Assembly (NCBI GenBank): GCA_032433765.1
Contig: JAVIAB010000051.1
Location: 54,579,828 to 54,643,827, forward strand
Reading direction: 5' to 3'
Length of the DNA: 64,000 bases
From: Megaustenia siamemsis
Lineage: Eukaryota; Mollusca; Gastropoda; Stylommatophora; Ariophantidae
Shown here: positions 23,801 to 37,900 of the stretch, piece by piece
Numbering within the stretch: the stretch's first letter is position 1
How the letters are laid out: every line of letters begins with the position of its first letter
The notes under the pieces: model-generated
Databases searched by the model: none
Seen by the model: only the letters and a program-made list of their open reading frames with translations
What the model was told of the DNA's origin: nothing
Position numbers and translations under genes: made by a program

Positions 23801-26800
23801 CAAAAAGCAGGAGCCATCTACATAAGCAATGAGCCTGTGAAAGAAGACATACAAGCTACATATCTCGGAGTTACATTTGATAACAAACTATCTTGGAAAC
23901 AGCAGATAAATAAGGCAACCCAAAAAGCAAGGAGAAAATTGGCTATTCTAAGAAAGCTGTGTGGAACTACTGGGGTGCGAGTGGGAAAATACTCAGTAAA
24001 GTTTACCAACAGAGTATACGCCCACATTTAGAATATGGATCATCTGCATGGTGCTCAGCATCAAACACCACACTGCAAGAACTAGATAAAGTACAAAACC
24101 AGGCACTTAGGGTCATCACAGGAGCAATGAAATCAACACCAATATTGGAGATGGAGAAATTGTGGAGGATACCAGCACTGAGAGAACGGAGAGACACAAA
24201 GGTGCTGATACAGGCAGAAAAATTTGCTTGCATGCCAAGACATCCAATGAAGGACCGATTCCAAAATCTTGCATTGGGATGACTTAAGAGAAGCAATGTT
24301 ATCCACCAAGCCAAGCGTATTAGTAGACAAACACCAGACATGCCAAGAGCTGTTAACCCCCTACTGCCCATACCAGAACAGACTCCCTGGACAGAGGAAT
24401 CAGGATTATCAGTTCAAATACGGACAGAAGTGAAAGGAATAGTTGATAAAGAGGAACAGAATAGTCTGCAGCGAAAAACAATAACTCTCAGTTTCCTGGA
24501 TGAAGAATACCCACAAGACCTATGGATTCGTGTGTATACAGATGGATCAGCACAGAATGCAGTAAAAAATTGGGGAGCAGGTGCATATATAGAGTACCCA
24601 AATAACACTAGGGATATGAATAAAATAGCAACAAGGAAATATTGTCACAATTATGATGCAGAAATACAAGCAATAAAGTTGGCAATAGAAAAACTGCTGA
24701 ACAGTAATCTTAGCCCGCAGCCTGTAGTGTTTTTGACAGATGCAAGATCAGTACTCCAGGCACTACAATCCAGAAAGTCACCACATCTGCAGACCTTATT
24801 GACTGAACTCTACAAGCACCACAGGGTTGCCCTGCAGTGGATCCCATCTCACTGTGGAATACCAGGAAACGAGAAAGCAGATCAGTTGGCAAAGGAAGGT
24901 TCAACAGGCACACAACTAGATACACCCGTTACATACCATCATAAGAAACAGATAATCAAATCAATCAGAGGACCACAAGCCCCAAATCAGGATGCCTTTC
25001 ATAATATGAATAGATATGAACAAGTTATCATTATACGCCTCAGAACAGGACACAATCGACTCCATAGTCACATGTATACAAAATTCAAGATCGACACCTC
25101 AACTACTTGTACATGTGGACAGGCGCCCCAGACTGCTAAACACATACTTCAAGACTGCACTGAATATAGTAGACTGAGGAAAATCCATTGGCCCATAGAT
25201 ACTACACTAAAAACAAAACTATATGGGCCACTGCAAGAATTACAAAAGACAGTAACATTTATACAGGAAACGACATTGCAGATATAGACAATACTTCAGG
25301 TGAACGAAAGATAGATAGATAGATAGCTCCTCAAACAAAGGGAATCCACTGCATGATTCATGGATATGATCTTGGCAGTAAGACTCTTTCAGCTCCTCAA
25401 ACAAAGGAAATCCACTGCATGATTCATGTATATGATCTTGGCAGTAAGACTCTTTCAGCTCCTCAAACAAAGGGAATCCACTGTATGATTCATGGATATG
25501 ATATTGCCAGTAACACTCTTTCAGCTCTCCTGCAAGAAGCACTTGATTCGGTGATCAAAATTGTAAATTACATCAAATATGGAGCTCTTAACAGCTGTGT
25601 GAAGATATGAATTTCAATTGTGAGGTTCTCTACTTCTGTAGCATGGTTAGCAAAGGAAATGTGGTCATTTGTTTTGTTAAGTTGAAAGAGGAAATCAAGT
25701 TATTCCTGGAAGTTCAAGGGAAATATGAACTTGTGGCCTCTTTTAATGATGAAGTTTGGCTGAGAAGTAGATTGCTTACCTAGCAGACTTTAGAGCAACA
25801 CAATATGCTTAGCATGAAACTCCAAGGAAACAACAATTATTGGATTTCAAGATAATCTCAGGGCTTTTATATCCAAACTCCAGAACAGGCAATGAAAAGT
25901 AAATCTAGGAAACATTGCCATGTGTGAGAAACTGTGCAGCATGGTAGATGAATCTGTATGTGAAATAAATGGCAATTTGAAAGAAAAGATTACTATTTCA
26001 TTTCTCTTGAAAACAAATGCAGTGTTATTTCCCTGAGCTGACAGAAAAAGAAGCTGCACTGGTATGATCCGTTCTCTGCTTCCCTTGATGCTGCCTGCAT
26101 CCCTGATGAAGTACAAGATGAATTCTTGGGTCTGCAAAACGATTTCTCAGCACACAACTTGTTTGATGAAAAACTGCTGACTCACTTCTGTTGTGATATG
26201 TACTGTCATATTCAAATGTCACCAGGCCTGCATTTTGAGTTTTAATTCCTTTGTTTCTACATATCACTGTGAGATTGAATTTCAACGCTTCTTCATTTGA
26301 AAACCAAAACAGGAAACAGAAAAAATGTTGAGAATGACATGAGGTTGGCATTAACGAAAACTCAAAAGCAATTTTTTAAGCTTCTTAATGAGTTACAATC
26401 ACAATCATCACATTAAATATGCCAGAAGTTAACATTATTTTGAACTATATTATATTGAAAAATCTATTTTTTATGAGTTTTTATTTAGCCTATTAAAAAG
26501 TGAATTTTTAAAGTATTTTGATTTGCTTGTATAAAATGGGATTGTGAACCGCTGCACTAGATAATTGCTGTCAATATATTCATGTAGTTAATAAGTTAGA
26601 CTAAACATAATTCTAAAAAAAAAAAAAGGTCATAATTAGAAAGAGATAGATAGAGAGATTATACAGTCTCAATCGTTAAGAATGAAAATGAGTTACAAGA
26701 AATGTTGGACATTATAGTGAAAGAAAGCAAAAATAAAGGACTCAGCCTTAATAGCAAAAAGACAGAGGTAATGGTAACAACAAAGAAAAAGACATCACCT

Positions 26801-28933
26801 CAGTGCAAAATAAAGACAAGTGGAACAATATTAAAACAGGTAAATGAATTTAAATATTTGGGAACTTTGTTAACCTCAGACGGAAGATGTACAAAAGAGG
26901 TGAGATGGAGAATGGCTCGGGGAAAAAGCAGCTTTCCAAAAAATGAGGAAGATACTATGCAATCCATTTTTGACAATCGAAACAAGAAAAAGAGTTCTTA
27001 AATGTTATGTAGAGCCAGTCTTAACATATGGATGTGAATCATGAACAATAGGACAACAGACAAGAAAATCACTGGAGTCTGTAGAAATGTGGTTTTACAG
27101 AAGAATGTTGAGAGTACCATGGACAGCTAAGAAGAGTAATGAAGATGTTCTGAGAGAGGTCAAAGCAAAAAGAGAGCTAATTTCCAATATTAGGAAGAAA
27201 CAACCATCATTTTTTGGCCATGTAATGGGAAAAGAACAACTGGAATAAATTGTAACAACTGGGAAAATTGGGGGACGAAGAGATAGAGGGAAGCAAAGAG
27301 AAAAAGTAACAGACAGCTTAAGAGAATGGCTTGGTAGAGGGTCAACAACAGAAATGATAAAGAGCTGCCGAGATTGAAAGTTGTGGAGAGACATGATCAT
27401 CTACGCCAGTAGGCCCGGTACTTGATGATGATGATGATGAGATAGAGAGAGATATGCTAAGAAACTTTACACTGGCAAAATCAGAAAACCTGGAGAAAAC
27501 AGTAGAAAATACATCTATACCTGGGAAGTATAGTAACACCAAATAGGGGAGCCAGAGAGGGTATCAAGAAAAGGATAAAGTCAGAATATCCTTACCAATG
27601 TAAAAATAACCAAAGGATATTGCAGATTTGTGTACTTCTGGAGAATAACAGAAAGGGAATGGAAGAATGTCATAATTTTATACAAAATGATAATGAAAAA
27701 AAAAAATGTCATAGAATATTTTGGTCAAATGTTATCAGCAACTATGAACAAGTGCAATCAGAGGAAATCCACAATGGAAATAGGCAGTTGTAGCTGGGTA
27801 ATCCACGTATGCAGTCAGGATCCAGAAACAATGTTAATTACTTGGAAGGTAGACTATTAGTTTATGACAAGAACTGACATGCAAATGACTATGGAGAGAT
27901 GCAAAACAAGAGGCAGATACTCTAGTGAATCTGGAAAACATCAGAGAAATATGTAGACTAGACATAAGGCACCCTTAGAAGGAAGCCATGAGCAGCAAAT
28001 TGGGGAGATTACATTGTTGTCCTACAGGATGTGTTGGCCACATTAACTGCTTTGGTGACTCATGGTTAAAGACAAGAAGAAGATACTCAAGAGAGTATCA
28101 ATAAATCAAATAAACCATAGGAATGACTCGGCCTTTCCTTCAGACAATGCTGCAAACATCACCTGAAGGAGCCACATGTGAAAAAGGTTTATCACTTACT
28201 GCCACAACTACCAGCTATTCTCTAAGCACACGTGAAGATTTCCTATTTGGAGTTACAGCAGTAATCTAATTTCTTGCAGCTTTCTAAATGAGCACAAAGA
28301 CTTGCTTCATAAATGGACCTGAGTCTAAAAAACATCTCTGAAAGTTAAAGAACTTATCCATAGCCAGATCAAGCTTGTTATGCAAGTCATTCATTGACTC
28401 ACGAGCTCTGGTCATGAACTGGTGAAACTAAAACAGCATTGATTCTATTAAAATACACACACAAAAGCTCTAATAAAACAAAATAACAAGGCTGGTGATA
28501 AATTCATTGTTTTCAGAGACTGACAGTGTACCATTCATTCTAACTATTTTTGGAACAAAAAACAACTTTAAAATGCTTAATAAACAATACACATGATGAA
28601 GTGATAGCGAGTAGATATACAACAAAGATTTGGCCATAACTGTTTCTCACAATGGAACTTCAGGGAAGTTGACACAAGACATGGCAGAAGATAACTGTTG
28701 TGCTGAATGATGCAATTAACTCTATTCAAACATGAACAACAGATCAAAGTACAACAGAGAGACCAGCAAGGTCTGGTAGTCTTTTAAATCTTGTTGAATT
28801 CTATCTTGAATGCACATAAAAAGTAATGAGCCCTGTAATGTTGTTGTGTCATGCCTATAACATCAAATCATCTTAACAAGCAACATTAGTAAAATTATGC
28901 ACAACAAACAAAACCTACAAAGTCTTCTAAGCC

Positions 28934-28994
<61 letters not shown>

Positions 28995-31900
28995 AAATAT
29001 ATCTTTGGTGGTGGACAGTAGCATAGTAGCATGTTATATAATTAGTTCTAGACTGTTGAATCAACAAATTAACTAACAATTAATAATTAAAAAAAAAAAG
29101 GTACAGTTTTCTAAGTAAAGTCTTTTAGTCCCTTGTCAATCATCTTGTTTCCAGTTTATGATGCAAATGTAGCTGACAAACTAAATAATTTGAGCATTTT
29201 ATTGTGTGCATGAAAAATATAAATCATAAAGTAAATACTTACCACTTGAAATAAAGCAAGAAAACCATTAGCAGTTGAATCAAAATTAACATTCATGTTT
29301 TCCCAGGTGCCATTCACATGGTAACAGACACTTCTATTTGGTACTTTTTCATAACTAAATTTGTAGTGTCCAGTGTTGTTGACACATCTGTAGAAGAGGC
29401 CTTTGAAAAACTGAACTCCCATGATACTAAATATAAGCCAGAACACCATGCAGACCAAAAACACATTTATAATGGCTGGAATGGCATTCATAAGGGCATT
29501 CACGACAATCTGGAATATCAAAGATGAGTACATTTATTTTGTAGGATCAAGGCCAAGATATGCACATAAATGCATCAAATTGTGAAGTTGTAATGTGCAT
29601 TAGTATATGCACATCCTGTGCTATTCACAGCTCTCCTCTACCACACTGTGTCACTATGGTGGTCCCCTATATCTATTGTGTCTGGGCTGCTTACTTTTGT
29701 GCAAGGTGATACCCTTCCCACCTGTACTACATGGTACCTTACCTTTTACATGTTCTTAGTGAACCCCCACTCTGAGACAGCTAACTTTTTCCTCCTTTCG
29801 GGTACCCTGTATTCTTCATATATTTAGAACCCTTCCACCTGTTTTTTTGGCCCTCCCTTTAGCTGGTCAACTACACCGGGTGTCCTGCGTGGACCAGCCC
29901 TCGTTCATTTTCCTTCTGGTCACAGCACAATACACAGGGAAGACATTTTAACTTTTATTTCTCATTCCAGTTCAAAATTATTATGTTTTAGATGCTTTAT
30001 TATTAGTTAGCTATGTAGACCAAATTTATATACTTACATATCTGTATTGTTTGTTGTTCCTGCTGAAGACCTATGAGTTGAAACGTCATTCAAATTTGTG
30101 CTGTCCATTATTGACATAAAGCTTTAACCATACCATTTTTTCTATTTTTTAAAATTTCTCCTAAAGTTGTAAATCCTCATAAATCCTCATAATCCCCAAG
30201 TCATTTACTAATCATCAATTTTACTGCAGCCCCATACAGCTCTATGCCAATCCTCACAGTCTGTGATGTTGCACATTCCCAATTTTTATATTTCACAGTT
30301 ACCACTTCATTAAATGTGCAATTCTTACATCTTATATCTTTCTAGCGCTATCAGACATCACACAGGGCTCACTGTGTACCTCACCATAAAATCTCTATTT
30401 TTACAAAACGTCTCATGATCAGCCAAAATAACAAGATATGATCATGGAACCCACAGGGAAAGAAAAAAACAGGGATGGCCTAGGAACACATATAGAATTG
30501 AAGCAATAGAAACCCTCAAGAACAATGGTTTAGGCTGGAAAGAAATAGAGAAAATGTCGAAGAATGGGGATGGATGAAGAGAGCTTAGCTTGTCTGTGGT
30601 CTAAGTAAATTTCTCTGTTCTTTTTCCTGCTTTTTTTGTTCCCATTTGAGTGCTTGTTTTCTCATATTCACCTTATAAGTCGCTAATGGAATGAATAGTC
30701 CTATTTGTAGGAAAGGATATAAAGTGGGCATAGATGCACTGTGTTATGGTTTTCAACAGAATTATGATATTTACATCTTTCAGCCCAATACATATGTCTA
30801 TGGCATGAAGTTTTTGAGTACTAGGTTGCTTGGCCAGACTGCTTAGTCTGTTTCTAGGGGCACTGTGAAGAGGTGGAGTAGGGTCTGGATAGTTGGAGTT
30901 CATCAATCCTGGTACAAGGGTATAAGGAAAATATATTTTAATATTCAAATCCGAGTAACTTTTTTTACCATGCACACTTTTTAGGGCTAGGATAATACAT
31001 TCTTTTAGAGACCCCATAATTTACACAGAAAAATATTAGTTTAAAAAAATAATTTAAATCTACTGTAAACAAAATTACTTTCATTCCTTCCCATTTAGAA
31101 ACTGCTCGAAGTGGTCGAAATGCACGGAAGGTCCTCAAAGTCTTGAAGGCTGAAACGTTTCCTATTTGCAGTGCTTCAAAAAATATACTTGCAATTGAAG
31201 TCTGTAGAGTAAAAAGAGTTCTTAAATGTTATGTAGAGCCAGTCTTAACATATGGATGCGAATCATGGACAATAGGACAACAGACAAGAAAATCACTGAA
31301 GTCTGTAGAAATGTGGTTTTACAGAAGAATGTTGAGAGTACCATGGACAGCTAAGAAGAGTAATGAAGATGTTCTGAGAGAGGTCAAAGCAAAAAAAGAG
31401 CTAATTTCCAATATTTGGAAGAAACAATCATCATTTTTTGGCCATGTAATGAGAAGAGAACAACTGGAATACATTGTAACAACTGGAAAAACTGAGGGAT
31501 GAAGAGATAGAGGGAAGCAAAGAGAAAAAATAACAGACAGCTTAAGAGAATGGCTTGGCAGAAGGTCAACAACAGAAATGATAAATAGCTGACAAGATCG
31601 AAAGTTGTGGAGAGACATGATCACCAATGCCAGTAGGCCCGGTACTTGATGATGATGAGAGTAAATAACTCACAAATAAAAATTAATTCTTTATATACTT
31701 TTACTATTGATCTTTTTTGTGCTCGGTCAGAAATTGCTCAATGTACACTCAATTCAAATACCCAAAATATCTTCTTGTGTCATCTCCATATCAGAGGCTT
31801 GCTACCTATGAATATCCAACCATATGACATGCCCACAAATACCTAGATGTCCTCAAAACTTAAGCTGGATATTTTGAAATAGAAATCTAGCTGGACAGTA

Positions 31901-34900
31901 TTATGGTATCTAAAAATAAAAACATTTAGAGAACAAAACAAAATACTGATATATATCAGTATCTGACATTAAAAGTGATAGTCTACCAGTGTTATATGAA
32001 TCCAATATTGTTTTAAAGGTGTTGGTCATGGACAATACACAAACAATCTGAGGATCACATGCTGCAGCATTAGATGTGATTTCTGAATATAAAGCTCCAA
32101 TTTACTATAGCCAGCTATGTTATTAAATGAAGAAATCTAACAGATCTGAAGTCATAATCTAACAAGAAGATATAATTAAAGACATAACTAAAATATAATA
32201 TAATTAATAAAAAAAGTAGACAGGCAAAATAGTATGAGTATAAAATTCTGAAGGCCTGAAAAATATGGTAAAAAAAAATATAAAATATACATTAAAACAA
32301 TAGAAGCAAAGCGTAAAAAAAGAGTTCTAGAAACAAAACAAGCAGTAATAGGAACACCCCCCCCCCCCCACTTTTCTTTTCATCCAAAACTTAGTATTCT
32401 TCTACAAATCCACATTTCAAAAGCTTCAATTTTCTATTCTGTTTTCTTGTCTAATGACCATGTTTCTGCACCATACAGGAATGTAGAGAAGATATAACAT
32501 TTTGCTATTCTTAGTTTTTAGCCCTGGTGTTATCTGTTTTGATGTTAACATATTTTTCATGGCATTAAACTTACTTTTTTGCCATTCCTACTTTTTTTTT
32601 TTTACTTCCGGTTTCAAGATGGCGCGGTTATATTTGCGTTAACGTTCACTGTTATATTTTTTTGCCAGAAAGATGGTTAATTTTATCTTTCCAATGCAGA
32701 GTAGTGTATAGATAGGAAGTTCCACTGTTGGGATCTATGCCGGTAAGCTGATTACATGCATGTGATCTGAAATCCTTTACAGTGTGCACAAAGTGTGTTC
32801 TGTGTTGATTGCAATATACGTCATCATTGCAATACTGGTCAATATGGCGGATAGCAGTAAGAACCAATGAGGCATAGTCTGAAAAGTGTTCCTTATTGCA
32901 GTTTCCTCATATTCCAAGTCCCGTTTGCTGCCGGAGCTACTGAGTTTAGTGCTCTGGGCACACCGTGAGCTGTGCGTCATCCGGATTGTGTTTCGATATT
33001 CTGATTGCTTATGATGAAAGATGATATCCCACAAAGAAGGCCAATTCAGCTGTGTTCTCTGCCTGTGCGGCGAGGGACCCCTGTGCACACGGCTGGCAGG
33101 GAAAAATGGATTAATATGCAAAATTCAGTTCCTAGTCTCTAGGGACTTCGTTAGAGGTAAAAGCTGGCGAACGAATAAAAAAAAAAAAATTCTAGGGTCA
33201 GCTAGGGAGACAGAGGATGTTTAATCTGAAGGGGAGATAATTCTAATCTGCTTGAATGCAACATATTATCTCAAGATGGTGCAGTTGTGGGCTACAATAA
33301 CTTTCTTGATTTCCCATGTTCTGCCCATAAGATGAAGCTTGTCTATCCTAGAGGTACTGCCATATTAGGTCTTCTACATTAACAGATGCCTCAACTGTGG
33401 GGATTATGGCAATCCTTTTGTTAGTTATTTTAATGCATATTTATACTGGGGAGACCAAATAAAAGATGAAATGAGTTCTTGATCGGATGTGGGCCACAAA
33501 CCAAAGGTTAATTACTTAATAAAGTTGTATGCTTAGTTCAGTAAAGAGCTTCAGCGGCTGAGTTGTTAGTGTGCTCACTTCTTGATCAGAAGGGTCTGGG
33601 TTCAATTCCCAGAAGTAGCAGATTTTTTCTGCGACCCAAACCTCTAAAAATGGGTACCAGAGATTTTTCTGTGAAGTAAAGGTAGCCTGGTTTGATATTG
33701 ATCATATCACCCAAAAATCTACAGTGGGCATGGAAAAATATGGTTACTAACACATATTCCCCATACAGGTCTCAAGGCATGGGGGGAACCTTTACTTTTA
33801 CTTAGTTCAGTTGCAGCAGTGAATAGGCCTGAGTCTGTGAAAAAAAATCCTTTCATCCTACTAGGTTTCACACCACCGTCCAGCTGATTTAATAACAAAT
33901 GGATCAATCCACTGGTCCACTTGCTCCCCCAAAGGAAAGGGGAGTATAAAGAAACACTTTAAATAAAAACTTGTTGAAATTAGATAAGCTAAACCGAATG
34001 CTACACATTTTTCAGTGTGACTAATCTGCATTTCAACACATTTTAAATTTGATTTAAACAAATTAGAGAAAACTAGACAGAGGAAGTCATTTACATTTTA
34101 TTCTACTCACCAGACAAATGAAAAAATCAAAGATTGACCAAAGATTTGTGAAATACTCAGTTAAGCCTAATCCAACCCACTTGAGAATCATCTCAACAAA
34201 AAAAGAGCAGCAAAAGTTGTGTTGCTAATGAAAAGTATTGCATCCAAAATTGGTTTCTGCCTCAGGTAAATGTCTTCAAACACCTGCAAACAAGAGAAAT
34301 TACATTTCATCTCTTTGCAGTTAAGGTTAAAAAGGAAAAAAATAAAAACAATAAATGAATTTACAGTTGACCAATAATGGCATGTTCAAGCTAAAGTGGA
34401 TATTTTTTAAATATTAATTGTAGCAAATTTAACATAAATTTGAAAAGATTATGTAGATATCAAAATATTTTCTGAAGTGAGATAATACAAATGGCTTTAA
34501 TATTGTGGACAAGACCTCATCAGTTCAATAATTATGAACACAACATTTATGCCTTTAAAGAATGAGAAAAAGTGAAAAAAATACTGTTAAATAATAAAAG
34601 AGCAGAGCAAAAACAACTGCAGATATAGAAGGGAATATTGTTACCTAACTTGAAAAAAATCTCATGGAGAAGATTGAGAAGCAGAAAAACAGCAAACAAA
34701 CATAAATGCTTTATTGCCTAAATAGTTAAATTCTATTTCTAAAACAAGAAATTTAATTATTACATTTTTAAATAAAGTTACTCATTGTCAAGAAGTAAAA
34801 TCTTTACAATTGCTTTTATCTACAAGTTAGAAACAACCAACAATTTGGCTTTAGAGCTTAAGAAGCATTAAAAGTTGATGGGTAGACAATATTGCACACC

Positions 34901-37900
34901 TCAATGTAATCTGACTTCATTTAACTTGTCATCAATGTCTCTTGCTAGGGTCTCTATATTCCATGAAATCTTCAGTTTTTAGGCATTTAGTTTTTTCATT
35001 AGTCTCAAACCCTGAAGACATCTTTTGAGCTTAATATGGAAGTGGAAATAAGACAAAATCAGTCTGTGATCAAGACCCCACATTTACTCTTACATCTCTC
35101 TGGTCGACTTTTCTGGTAATAATAATCATCAATGAAGCACCACTCCTTAGATGGATATGCATCCACTCATTTTTGTTTCTAGCAGGAAGGCAAAACATTA
35201 TTTATGATGAACTGTTTGCAGCACACAATCTAAGAAATAACAGCCCACTGCTATTTTATTTGCCTACATTATGAACACCTATTATTCCATCCCAGACTTG
35301 ATGGTCTTTAACTTCACTTGCATTGAAGTCACAGAGAATGAAGGGCATCCCTTTATTTGGAATGCGTAGATACAGCACCTAGTTCTTTATAGTCCATTTT
35401 ATTTGACATCCAATTGTCATCATCATCATGTGCCATACCGGTTGGCGTAGGTGATCATGTCCTTCCACAATCTTCTTTCTACAGTGCATCATATCAGTTC
35501 TATTGTTGACTGTTTGCCATGCCATGACACCAAGCTATCTAGAATTTTCTTTGTCATCTGGGATCTTTCTTTCCTTTTATTTTGCCAGTTGTAACCAAGT
35601 ATTTCGACCTTCCTCTTCTCGTGATGTGCCCGAAAAATGTTGATCGTTTCTTTCTGATTTTTTTTAGGAGCTCCCTTTTTGTGTTGGCCTCTTTTAGAAT
35701 TTCCTCACTGGTCTTTTTAGCTGTCCAGAAAACTTTCAACATTCTTCTGAGAAATCTCATTTCTGTGGCCTCTAACCGTCTTTTCATTTGTTTGTCATGG
35801 TTCACTTCCATAGGTCAGAATTGGTTCTATATAGTACCAATGAACTCTCTTTCTCACTTTTATTGACATCCAATAGGTTAATTTTTAAAAAAGACATTAC
35901 ATTATATAACGGTATATGAGGGACAATTAAAACAAGTGGAAGAATTTAAATATCTAGGAAGTCTAGCGACAAACAACAAATCACAAGCAGCAGCAGAAAT
36001 AGACTCAAGATGCAACAAAGCTTGTTAAATCATTGGACAGATGTCACCACTACTGTCAAACGAGGAAATAACACTAGAGGACCAAAATGGGACTCTACAT
36101 TATAATCTTCATTCCAATGTTGTGCTACCCAACTGGGACATTTGATTCTAAAACATGAAAAATAACCATCCCTGAAATGAAATGTATTAGATATATGACA
36201 GAAAACAGTCTGAGAGATAAGATCAAAGTGAAGAAATGAAAAAAAATAGCTAGGAATTATTCTTGTCATTATTCCTTCACTACATAAAGAAACAACAGAT
36301 AAGTTTGGCTACATGATAAGACAGAAAGATTAAAAAAAAACAGCTGAGTGAGCCTTCACCAGACTAAGGGTCTTCTGCCTCTTTCCTTCATCATTTGTCT
36401 TTCAGCGTTGAGGGGAAATATAATTTGCAGTTTTCTGCTCTTCTGTTGGCCTCTGCAGCTGTTATGTTTTCTAGTGTTTCTAATATTCCATAAATCCATC
36501 TTTTTCATGGTCTACCCTTGAGTTTGGTGTTCTTGCTATGTTTATTAAATGTTTTGATCTTTGTCTTATCATGTGACCAAACCACTTTATTTGTTGTTTC
36601 TTTATTTAATGGTGGGAACTATTACTACCTTTTTTCTCAGTTCTTCATTTCTGATCTTATCTCTCAGGCTGTTTCCTGTCATTCATCTAACACATTCATC
36701 ACGATAGTGATTATTTTTCTCATTGTTCTTGAGTTTAAGGTCCATGTCATAGGTAGCACAATGATAGAAAGAAGATTGCATTGTAGAGTTCCCTTATTGC
36801 CTCTTAGAGTTGCTGGACAATAGTGGTGATAGTTGTCAGATGATTTGACAAATTTTGTTGCATCCTGAGTCTATTTCTAGTGCTTGTGAATTTTACATTT
36901 CTCCACTTGTTTTAATTGTTGCCGCCTTTCATATGTTGGTGTTCTGTTTCTTTATTGCGATAATCATGACTTCTGTTTTGTTGACTGCTGTATGTCTAGT
37001 AGAGGTATTTCTCCTAATTTTATTTGGTTATTGCCAACTGCATTAATTCTTATAATGTTGGTCTTATATCCATTAATTTTCAGTCCTAGCTGTTGTGATT
37101 TCTCATCAAGTATGCTCATTTTATCCTGCATATGCTGATGGTTGTGTGATAGGAGAACTATGTCATCAGCAAAGTCTAAATCATCAAGTTGTTTGGTCAG
37201 TGACCACTGGATTTCATTTCTGTTGTTTTTAGTTATTTCATAATCCAATCTATGGCCAGTAGAAAGAGAAATGGAGACAGAAGTTATCCCTGCCTTACTC
37301 CTGTTCTTATTTCAAATGCTTCTGTAAGCTGTCCTTCATGCACCACACACTACATTTCATTCCTTCATACATTGTTTTTATCAGGTTAATAAACTTTATG
37401 GGGATTCCATAATGACTCAGCAACTTCCAAAGCATTCCTCTGTCTAAACTATCAAATGCCTTTTTGTAATCTATGAATCCAATATAAAGTGGGGATTTTA
37501 GTTCTAAACTTTGTTCAACTATTATACGTAGAGTAGTTATTTGATCAACACATGACCTGTTCTTCCTAAAACCTGCTTGTTCATCTCTCAAATGTTTCTC
37601 TATGGTCTCTTTTAGTCTCTCCAGAATTATTCTGCTTAAAATTTTTCCTGGCACTGATAGTAGCATAATTTCCCTATAATTTGTGCACTCCTGTAAACTT
37701 CCTTTCTTTGGTAGTTTGATCATATAACCTTCTTTCCAGTCTTTAGGTATTTCTTCCCTCTCCCAAATTTTATCTAATAGATTATGTAGCATCTTGGTAG
37801 AGGTGTTAATATCTGCTTTGATGGCTTCCTAAGGAATTTCATCTGGTCCTGTGGCTTTACCATTTTTTAATAGTTTGATGGCTTTCATTATTTCTTCTTT

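Larger units (their letters stand above)
21328..26405 (+). pseudogene. hAT-superfamily transposase relic (ZBED5/SCAND3-like), split by a minisatellite and a LINE
   Basis: Starts near [10 protein letters not shown] and reads [20 protein letters not shown] (a DDE/RNase H-fold segment), then [19 protein letters not shown], then after a stop [14 protein letters not shown] and the [15 protein letters not shown] motif. That motif is multiplied in the 66-bp array. Beyond the LINE it resumes with '[18 protein letters not shown]' (25535-25590) and, through many lesions, [31 protein letters not shown] and finally [18 protein letters not shown] (26305-26370), the hAT C-terminal dimerisation end. The N-terminal BED finger was not found. 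Non-functional. Confidence 0.85.
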
